A DNA stretch of 32,875 nt. Origin: an uncultured Clostridia bacterium. Lineage in GTDB: Bacteria; Bacillota; Clostridia; Lachnospirales; Lachnospiraceae. The translations under genes were made by a program, and so were the position numbers. The stretch lies in assembly GCA_946629525.1 (NCBI GenBank), contig CAMOXU010000024.1:1-32875 (forward strand). Reading direction: 5' to 3'. Positions 15,714 to 21,652 of the stretch are shown here, piece after piece. Under the pieces are notes generated by a model that made no database searches, was not told the origin of the DNA, and worked only from the letters and a program-made list of their open reading frames with translations. The first letter of the stretch is position 1. Each line of letters opens with the position of its first letter.

Positions 15714-17666
15714 TCAGTTGTCTCCCTCAACGATCTCGCCGGACCGGTAAGCCTCCAGCAGCTGTTCGAGCTCCCAGATATCTTCCTTCAGCTTCTGCCC
15801 GATATCCGTGTCGGCGATGCGCTGCCGCACTTCGTACTGCTCGACCGCGACGTCGTCCGAATGAATATCCCGCCCCTGGCGGATCGCGTCCTCCATGGAC
15901 GTGAAGGGCTCGTGCGCGACCAGACGCATGCCTCTCGAATTATAGATCAGCGTATACCCGGCGATCCCTGTCGCTCCGTGGTAAGCCTTCGAGAAGCCTC
16001 CGTCGATCACAAGAAGCTTTCCGCCGCACCGCGTGGGTGAATCGCCCCTTTTGACAGGGACATGTCCGTTAATGATATGCTTATGCGGCCCCTCAAGGCC
16101 GAATTCCGCGAGGATCCGGTCGACGACCTCCTCGTTGTCCCTGAGAAGATAATAGGGCGTCTTGTTCTCCCTGTGAGTCTCCGGGTCTTCGATCATGTAG
16201 CGCTCGAACGTCGCCATTTTATCCTTCCCGAAGAGAGGCGAATCCTTGTTGCACCAGATCCACCACAGAATGTCCTTCCCCTCTTCCCTGTGGACAGGGT
16301 CTCTGGAGAAAAATGCCCGCCGCACCAGCGTATCCAGCCGGTCATAGAGCGCCCGGCCCTTATAGATCTTTCCGTAGAGATTGACTTCCTTGAAATATCC
16401 GTCCGGTGTGAGCGGCATACAGCCGTGGAAGAGCAGATTTCCGTTATAGACCGTGTAGAGCTCGCCTTTCCTCAGAAGGAACTGCATGTGCTTCTGCAGC
16501 CGCTTGCAGCTCATAAAGGCGCTCTGAAGGCGCTCCATGACATATTCCTCCTCCGGACTCAGCGCGTTCGGATCCTTCGGATCGACGGTCGGGAGATTGG
16601 TGTCCCGAAGAGGATATCTCCTCCCGTCCAGCTCGATTGTCCCGGTATCGTAATCGATCTTCTCCAGGAGATTGCGGTCCATCATGTCGTATTCCGGCCG
16701 CCTCTTCACGATCTGGCCTTCGACCTTGAACTGGATGATGGAGATTGCCTTGTGGATGCGGTCATTCATCTCCCGCTCCTCCCCGGGCAGCTCTCCCTTG
16801 GTCTGGAAGCATGTGCACGGGTCATCTCCGTAGGTCTTCTGGGCAAATGTCGCCAGAGGAAGCAGGTTGATCCCGTACCCTTCCTCCAGAATATCCAGAT
16901 TTCCGTAGCGGGCGCTTATCCTTATGACGTTGGCGATGCAGCCCAGCTGTCCGCAGGCCGCGCCCATCCACTCGATGTCATGGTTCCCCCACTGAATGTC
17001 CAGACTGTGGTAGTCCATAAGGGCATCCATGATATCATCCGGTCCGTAGCCCCTGTCATAAATATCCCCGAGAATATGGAGATGGTCCACGATCAGGCGC
17101 CTGGCCAGCTCCGAGAGGGCCTTGATGAAGCTCTCCGACCGGCCGATCCGGATGATCGTATTGATGATCTCCTCGTAATACGCCTCTTTATCCTGAATAT
17201 CGCTGCGCTCCGTGATCAGCTCGTCGATCACGTACGCATAATCCTTCGGCATGGCTTTTCTCACCTTGGACCGCGTATACTTGCTGGAAGTATATTTGCA
17301 GACCTCGATCAGCCGGTACAGCATGACCCTGTACCAGTCATCCATCTCCGCGGCGTCGGTGATCTCCTTTTTCACCAGGTCGATCTTCTCGGAAGGATAG
17401 TATACGAGCGTCGCGAGCTCACGAATATCCTTTTCCGGCAGCGTCCGCCCGTAGACTTCATTTATTTTTTTCCGCACGGCACCGGAGCCGTTTCGCAGAA
17501 CGTGGGAAAAGGCCTCATACTCTCCGTGAATATCCGTGATAAAATGCTCCGTTCCCTTCGGAAGGTTCAGGATCGAGCTCAGATTGATGATCTCCGTCGA
17601 CGCATCCGCGATGGTCGGATAGAGCTCTGAAAGTCTCTCGAGATAATGTCTGTCCAGTTTTTCCAT
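15714..17666 (-). CDS. fbp: Fructose-1,6-bisphosphatase, class III
   Basis: Gluconeogenic enzyme of the Firmicutes type, hydrolysing fructose-1,6-bisphosphate to fructose-6-phosphate. The 650 residues match the class III length. Metallophosphatase motifs are in order: DIHGE at 45-49, GDIYDRG at 200-206, GNHD at 227-230, and NGHVPVKRGDSPT and LVIDGGFSKAYH in the C-terminal half. The start has GGCGGAG close by. It is 29 bp behind the HAAS-like membrane protein gene, so both probably share the promoter near 18404-18433. Its 3' terminus is duplicated in tandem downstream. Confidence 0.96.
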   Translation of the reverse strand: MEKLDRHYLERLSELYPTIADASTEIINLSSILNLPKGTEHFITDIHGEYEAFSHVLRNGSGAVRKKINEVYGRTLPEKDIRELATLVYYPSEKIDLVKKEITDAAEMDDWYRVMLYRLIEVCKYTSSKYTRSKVRKAMPKDYAYVIDELITERSDIQDKEAYYEEIINTIIRIGRSESFIKALSELARRLIVDHLHILGDIYDRGYGPDDIMDALMDYHSLDIQWGNHDIEWMGAACGQLGCIANVIRISARYGNLDILEEGYGINLLPLATFAQKTYGDDPCTCFQTKGELPGEEREMNDRIHKAISIIQFKVEGQIVKRRPEYDMMDRNLLEKIDYDTGTIELDGRRYPLRDTNLPTVDPKDPNALSPEEEYVMERLQSAFMSCKRLQKHMQFLLRKGELYTVYNGNLLFHGCMPLTPDGYFKEVNLYGKIYKGRALYDRLDTLVRRAFFSRDPVHREEGKDILWWIWCNKDSPLFGKDKMATFERYMIEDPETHRENKTPYYLLRDNEEVVDRILAEFGLEGPHKHIINGHVPVKRGDSPTRCGGKLLVIDGGFSKAYHGATGIAGYTLIYNSRGMRLVAHEPFTSMEDAIRQGRDIHSDDVAVEQYEVRQRIADTDIGQKLKEDIWELEQLLEAYRSGEIVEGDN

Positions 17667-17695
17667 TTCTCCGCCTTTTCTCCCCGTACCTGCGC

Positions 17696-18373
17696 TTACC
17701 GCCTGTTGTTAAAAAATGAAGTGATGATCCCCGCTGTCAGCAGCAGGAGGATCACCGGCCAGAACAGGATGACGACATGCGTCACCAGCGTGCCGACCGC
17801 AAAAACGATAAGGACCGCCACAAGGATCCATCCCAGACATCCCCAGTTAAAAGACCCGTCCGCCATGCGGAAGAATCCGGCTGCCGGTCCCCTGTTGTCC
17901 TCGATCGACTGTTCAGTCCTTTCAGCGTTCCCGGACTCATCATTGATTTCCTGCGGGCCGGTCCGCTCGAAAAATCCGCTGTCCATTCCCGCAAAGGGAT
18001 CCTCTTTGGGCTTCTCCGCCTCATTGTCATCGGCATATTCCGCATATTCGCTTCGGTCATCCGTCTCGTAAGCGGCTTCCCAAACTTTACCTGCAGAGTC
18101 ATTCTCCTGCTGATACTCCGCCTCGGCCCGTCCCTGTTCGTACGAGCTCGTCGAATAATCCCGGCGGTCGCTTCCCGGAGCTTCCAGTATGTTCCTCGCG
18201 ATCAGGATCGGGTCTCCCAATTCGCCGGTTACGGTTTCCTCGTCCTTTCCGTTGGCTGTCTCAGAGTCAATATAGCCCTCGTAATAGCTGACCTGGTCAG
18301 CAACTTCCGCGGGGTTCGTGATCTCCTCTGAGAGCTTCGCGGCAAGGGCTTCCAAAAATTCCTGTTTATCCAT
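17696..18373 (-). CDS. HAAS/DUF1700-like membrane protein
   Basis: 225 residues. Residues 1-65 (MDKQEFLEALAAKL..YYEGYIDSE..LGDPILIARNIL) match the helical HAAS region found at the N-terminus of DUF1700 proteins. A long acidic, Tyr/Glu-rich linker (70-165) follows, then two hydrophobic segments (about 178-198 and 200-220) and a short basic end. DUF1700 genes are often paired with PadR regulators, but none is adjacent here. The start at 18373 has GGAGG, gives the usual MDKxEFL opening and is 31 bases downstream of a good promoter. Function is unknown. Confidence 0.85.
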   Translation of the reverse strand: MDKQEFLEALAAKLSEEITNPAEVADQVSYYEGYIDSETANGKDEETVTGELGDPILIARNILEAPGSDRRDYSTSSYEQGRAEAEYQQENDSAGKVWEAAYETDDRSEYAEYADDNEAEKPKEDPFAGMDSGFFERTGPQEINDESGNAERTEQSIEDNRGPAAGFFRMADGSFNWGCLGWILVAVLIVFAVGTLVTHVVILFWPVILLLLTAGIITSFFNNRR

Positions 18374-18403
18374 AGCACCTCCATCCGGCTGTGTTCCGTT
18401 CAC

Positions 18404-18433
18404 ATTCTATCACAGGAAGAGTATGTCTGCCAA
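18404..18433 (-). promoter_or_regulatory. Promoter of the HAAS-like gene and fbp
   Basis: -35 TTGGCA (18433-18428) and -10 TAGAAT (18409-18404) with an 18-base spacer. It lies right behind a terminator hairpin that shields it from upstream transcription. Confidence 0.65.
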
Positions 18434-18470
18434 ATATAAAAAGCAGGCAAGCCCGCAAGGGCTCCCCTGC
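18434..18470 (-). terminator. Terminator upstream of the HAAS-like gene
   Basis: On the minus strand GCAGG-GG-AGCCC-TTGC-GGGCT-TG-CCTGC, followed by TTTTTATATTT. It would stop transcripts coming from the tRNA-Arg side. Confidence 0.65.
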
Positions 18471-18600
18471 CCCTCACTCCTGAGGGGCTTGACTGCTTTG
18501 CGCGCCGAGCACGACCGCGCAGCGGCATCTTCCGTGCGTGCGAGTGCGCATCCTGCACGGAGTGCTTTTTGTCTTATGGGAAATCCGGAGGAATTTCCTA
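18469..18600. repeat. Inverted-repeat-rich intergenic element
   Basis: Holds a perfect 8-bp hairpin GCCCCTCA-CTCC-TGAGGGGC (18469-18488), then a nested structure with outer CCGTG/CACGG and inner TGCG-CACT-CGCA arms (about 18530-18560), and then a palindrome at 18568-18605. No coding potential is seen. It resembles REP-like intergenic elements; dispersal in the genome cannot be judged here. Confidence 0.4.
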
Positions 18601-18605
18601 TGAGA
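18568..18605. repeat. Palindrome downstream of tRNA-Arg terminator
   Basis: GTCTTATGGGAAAT and ATTTCCTATGAGAC pair over 14 bp with two wobbles. It shares the ATAGGAAA/TTTCCTAT core with the palindrome at 14183-14226 and has the same position relative to a tRNA terminator. Confidence 0.55.
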
Positions 18606-18606
18606 C

Positions 18607-18636
18607 AAAAAAAGGGTCACACTCTACGTGTGACCC
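18607..18636 (-). terminator. Terminator of tRNA-Arg
   Basis: GGGTCACAC and GTGTGACCC form a perfect 9-bp stem three bases after the tRNA, followed by seven T on the minus strand. Confidence 0.9.
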
Positions 18637-18638
18637 AG

Positions 18639-18712
18639 CGTTCGGGACAAGATTCGAACTCGCGACCTTCTGGTCCGTAGCCAGACGCTCTATCCAGCTG
18701 AGCTACCCGAAC
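18639..18712 (-). tRNA. tRNA-Arg (anticodon ACG)
   Basis: A 74-base cloverleaf: acceptor GTTCGGG/CCCGAAC, D stem GCTC/GAGC, anticodon stem TCTGG/CCAGA with loop CTACGGA (anticodon ACG, normally converted to ICG), T stem GCGAG/CTTGT with two G-U pairs. CCA is not encoded. Confidence 0.95.
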
Positions 18713-18740
18713 ACTTGCGAACTGCTTCGCAACAGAGATT

Positions 18741-18769
18741 ATAATACTCTTCCCCGAGATATTTGTCAA
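18741..18769 (-). promoter_or_regulatory. Promoter of tRNA-Arg
   Basis: Consensus -35 TTGACA (18769-18764) and -10 TATTAT (18746-18741) with a 17-base spacer. A TGCGAA-GCAG-TTCGCA hairpin lies in the short leader before the tRNA. Confidence 0.8.
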
Positions 18770-18911
18770 CAGTAAAAATAATTTTTTTCGATTCGCTTGC
18801 GGTAATTTCACGGAACCAGACAGAAGAACTCCCTTTTGGGCGACAGCTGTCCGATCCCTCCCCTGCCTGCAGAAGCAGGGAGCCTTCTCATTCCGCGGAA
18901 GAATTCTCCCC

Positions 18912-20393
18912 TCAGCCAAGAAGCTTTCTCACCGCTTCCCCGTCGAACACGACCTCCGAGACACCGTTGACCTCGATCTGGTAAAGCGCATTCGCAGCCA
19001 TATGCTCCGCTGCCTGCTCAATATCACGGATCCCGGTCCCTCCGGACATCGCGACGACTGCACTGAGTCCGTCCTCCGTAACAGTGACCTCATCCTCCCG
19101 CATGCTCATGCGGCGAAGGATCTTCGGCAGCGCATATTTCTGGAAAATGACCTTCTTCTCCTCCGCCGTATAATCCGGCAGATCGATCACCGCGAATCTT
19201 GACAGGAGCGGCGCGCTGATCAGATCCCTGTCATTGGCAGTGGCGATCGGATAGACGCCCGAGGTCGGAATGTTGCACTCGATATAGTTGTCGGTAAAGC
19301 CGAGATTGTCGAGAAGGGTCAGAAGGACATCGGCAGGATTGCCGTTTCCCTTTCCCGCCGCTGCCTTATCCAGCTCATTGATGATGAAGACCAGATTCGA
19401 CTGCCCGGCCATGGAAAAGGCTTCCATGATGATGCCCGGCTTCGCGTTGGAATAGATCCTGGAGCTTCCCGTCAGCTGCTCCGGATCGTTGATGGAACTC
19501 ATATCGAGGGTCGTCCAGGGCAGCCCGAGGATCCTCGCGACCGCGTAGGCCACCTGCGATTTGCCTGTCCCCGCGGGGCCGACAAGAAGGATGCCGTAAG
19601 CGGGGAGCGTATGTGTCCTGTTGATCTGGATGATCGTCTCGATGATTCGCTGCTTGACCGATTCCATCCCGTAGAGCTCCGCGTCCAGGATCTCCCTCGC
19701 GCGGACCGGATCGATCGAGTCGAACCAGTTGGTCTTCCAGTTTATGTTCAGCATGATGGAGAGGGCCCGCTGGGCGTGTCTGCGCTCCTCCGGCGTGACC
19801 TCGTTCGAACGGGCGACCGCAAGATTCCTTCTCGCCCAGAGACGGATATTGTCGGGCAGCGTCCTCCCGGCGCAGTTCAGGAAATCCGTGATGCTCTGGA
19901 GGGACGTGAGCTTCATGCCGTCGCCGTCTTCCTCCTGCTCTTCGTCCTCGATCTCCGCGGACGGAGCGTCACTCGCGAAAAGCCGCTCGATCATGAACTG
20001 CAGGAATCCGTCCTCCGCAGAGAGCCTTTTGTCTCCTCCGAAAGCGATCTCCCGGATCCGATAGACCGCATACCCCTCCTCCGTGTTCCTCCCGGAGAGC
20101 CGGACATTGATGTGATTTTCGCCGAGCCACTTGAGAAGGCTCGTAAATCTCGCGTCGATCCGCAGAATATCAGCGGACAGAGTTCCGCCGTCCTCCTTGA
20201 ATTCGAAGGACGTCCTTTTGATCGGATTCGTGAAAATGCCGGGCGAGTGGTGCTTCCACTCCCTCTCGGAGTTGTCGATAATGAGGATCGGGCGTTCCGG
20301 CGACGCATCCCGCTCGTTCGAGTAAAAAACGCTGTACGTGCAGACCGGATCCTTCCCGGCAGCCGGGGTACCCGAAAAATCAAACAAAGGCAT
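18912..20393 (-). CDS. Lon-like AAA+ ATPase without protease domain
   Basis: 493 residues. Residues 1-150 have no recognised fold and end in an acidic stretch (EIEDEEQEEDGDG). Residues 235-470 are a Lon-type AAA+ module: Walker A GPAGTGKS (272-279), Walker B region LVFIINELDK (334-343), sensor 1 in IATAN (383-387), arginine finger R399 in LLSRF, sensor 2 in GIRDIEQ. No Ser-Lys Lon protease domain follows; the protein ends shortly after. The Walker B aspartate is replaced by asparagine (N339) while glutamate E340 remains. The start at 20393 has GAGGG at seven bases. It is a same-strand neighbour of the PI-PLC-like gene, 166 bp away. A chaperone-like or remodelling role is inference. Confidence 0.88.
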   Translation of the reverse strand: MPLFDFSGTPAAGKDPVCTYSVFYSNERDASPERPILIIDNSEREWKHHSPGIFTNPIKRTSFEFKEDGGTLSADILRIDARFTSLLKWLGENHINVRLSGRNTEEGYAVYRIREIAFGGDKRLSAEDGFLQFMIERLFASDAPSAEIEDEEQEEDGDGMKLTSLQSITDFLNCAGRTLPDNIRLWARRNLAVARSNEVTPEERRHAQRALSIMLNINWKTNWFDSIDPVRAREILDAELYGMESVKQRIIETIIQINRTHTLPAYGILLVGPAGTGKSQVAYAVARILGLPWTTLDMSSINDPEQLTGSSRIYSNAKPGIIMEAFSMAGQSNLVFIINELDKAAAGKGNGNPADVLLTLLDNLGFTDNYIECNIPTSGVYPIATANDRDLISAPLLSRFAVIDLPDYTAEEKKVIFQKYALPKILRRMSMREDEVTVTEDGLSAVVAMSGGTGIRDIEQAAEHMAANALYQIEVNGVSEVVFDGEAVRKLLG

Positions 20394-20459
20394 GTCATTT
20401 CCCTCGCAATATTCAAAGTCTGTAACTGAACTTCCCGCTTCCGGGTCCAGGACGCTCCC

Positions 20460-20510
20460 GGAATAAAAAATTCCACGTCGGGACGCTCCCGCCCGCCCGC
20501 TTTTTATTCC
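20460..20510. repeat. Inverted and direct repeats in the PI-PLC-like to ATPase spacer
   Basis: GGAATAAAAA (20460-20469) and TTTTTATTCC (20501-20510) are perfect 10-bp inverted arms about 31 bases apart. GGACGCTCCCG occurs twice (20450-20460, 20481-20491). The right arm overlaps the gene-end element at 20507. It may form a terminator-like stem. Confidence 0.45.
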
Positions 20511-20540
20511 CGGTCGCCACTGCATGAATGCATGCGGGAA
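20507..20540 (-). repeat. Gene-end structured element, copy 2 (after PI-PLC-like gene)
   Basis: Outer arms TTCCCG/CGGGAA, inner hairpin GCATG-CATT-CATGC, and a one-sided bulge. It lies 19 bases behind the stop codon and is preceded by TACTGACGAA, also seen before copy 3. Confidence 0.6.
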
Positions 20541-20559
20541 GTTTTTCGTCAGTATATAT

Positions 20560-21558
20560 TCAAGTCCCGCCCGCGTTCGACGCGATGACCTTCTCCGCCA
20601 TCTCCCGCGTCACAAAATCAAAAGCCAGTATGCCGTACTTCTTTCCCGGCTCAAGCTTCACATCGAGGAACTGCGCGTTCAGCTCCTCCGCGTAAGCCCT
20701 TGGATGGGGAATCACGGAGCCCGTCATCACACTCAGAAAGTTTATCGAGATCGTCCACTGATTCGCGGGACAGTTCACGAGCGTGTCCTCGAAGGCTTTC
20801 CACTTATCCTGCACGCTGTAGCGGTAGTGGTCCTGGACCGCAACGACAAGGTAATCGTTGACGTCCCGGATCGCGAAGGGGCTCCCTGCAGGCTCCCTGC
20901 CGCCCTGATCCTTCCACTCCAGGTGCATTCCTCCCCGCTCTCCCGCGTGGATCATATCGTCATAGCGCCGTGCGAGGATGATCTTTCCGCGCACGCTTCC
21001 GAGGGCCGGCAGATGATTCTCCGTGAAGAATCGATCCTCCCCGGCACTGACGACCTCCTGAATGAGCGTCTGGACCTTTGCGATATCGTCCCTTTCATTT
21101 TCCGCCTTGACGGCCACGATGACGGTCTCCGTCGGGTGCTCGTCAAGAAACCGGAGAATATCCTCAATGACCGCGGCGAAGCGGATCTTTTCGGAGAAGG
21201 GATTTGCGGAAATTCTGCATTTTCCGGAATTATTATAGAGGATCAGATCCTCACCCTGAAGGCCGACGCGTATGTCGAGGTAGCGGCAGCCGATATTGAG
21301 CTGGTCTTTGATCGTCAGATCCTGATTGCTTAGAAGATAGGACGGGTAGCAGAACCCGGCGCCGCTTGCATGCGTGCCCGGGATATTGATGCAGGCGACC
21401 GAAGTCCCGTCATCGATGTCTCCCATCCAGTCTGTGAGGGCGGAATCGCTCTCCACGGGTGTGCAGGACCTGAAGACCCCTTCCATGAGTGCAAAGGAGC
21501 CTATGAAAATGAGGACCAGCACCGCAAGCACAATATCAATGATTCGTTCTTTTTTCAT
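20560..21558 (-). CDS. PI-PLC X-domain-like membrane-anchored protein
   Basis: 332 residues. One hydrophobic helix near the N-terminus (about 6-24) suggests a signal anchor with the rest outside the cell. The block INIPGTHASG..CRYLDIRV (58-98) and the C-terminal YGILAFDFVT match the TIM-barrel X domain of bacterial phosphatidylinositol-specific phospholipase C. The first catalytic histidine is kept (H63), as is the arginine R97. The residue after the histidine is Ala rather than the usual Asp, and the place of the second catalytic histidine reads ILYNNSGKC without histidine. Activity is therefore doubtful. The start has AAGGAG close by. It lies between the beta-propeller gene (94 bp) and the AAA ATPase gene. 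Confidence 0.82.
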   Translation of the reverse strand: MKKERIIDIVLAVLVLIFIGSFALMEGVFRSCTPVESDSALTDWMGDIDDGTSVACINIPGTHASGAGFCYPSYLLSNQDLTIKDQLNIGCRYLDIRVGLQGEDLILYNNSGKCRISANPFSEKIRFAAVIEDILRFLDEHPTETVIVAVKAENERDDIAKVQTLIQEVVSAGEDRFFTENHLPALGSVRGKIILARRYDDMIHAGERGGMHLEWKDQGGREPAGSPFAIRDVNDYLVVAVQDHYRYSVQDKWKAFEDTLVNCPANQWTISINFLSVMTGSVIPHPRAYAEELNAQFLDVKLEPGKKYGILAFDFVTREMAEKVIASNAGGT

Positions 21559-21606
21559 GACGCTCCTTCAGCCGATCTGCATGTGCAGCGGAGGAAACAT
21601 TCGTGG

Positions 21607-21640
21607 CGCCCGCGCTGCGGCACGAATGCATGCGCGGGCG
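21607..21640 (-). repeat. Gene-end structured element, copy 3 (after beta-propeller gene)
   Basis: Outer arms CGCCCGCG/CGCGGGCG (8 bp, perfect), inner hairpin GCATG-CATT-CGTGC with one wobble, and a one-sided bulge. It lies 12 bases after the stop codon. The outer stem differs from copies 1 and 2 on both sides in a pairing-preserving way. Confidence 0.6.
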
Positions 21641-21652
21641 ATTCGTCAGTAT

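Noticed and set aside
15591-15757. Tandem repeats behind fbp as a CRISPR array
   Set aside because: Only three units without spacers; the units are diverged copies of the gene's own 3' end, and no cas genes are near.
16062-17630. Plus-strand open frame of about 520 codons opposite fbp
   Set aside because: Entirely within fbp on the other strand, with low-complexity Arg/Asp/Val-rich translation and no start signal.
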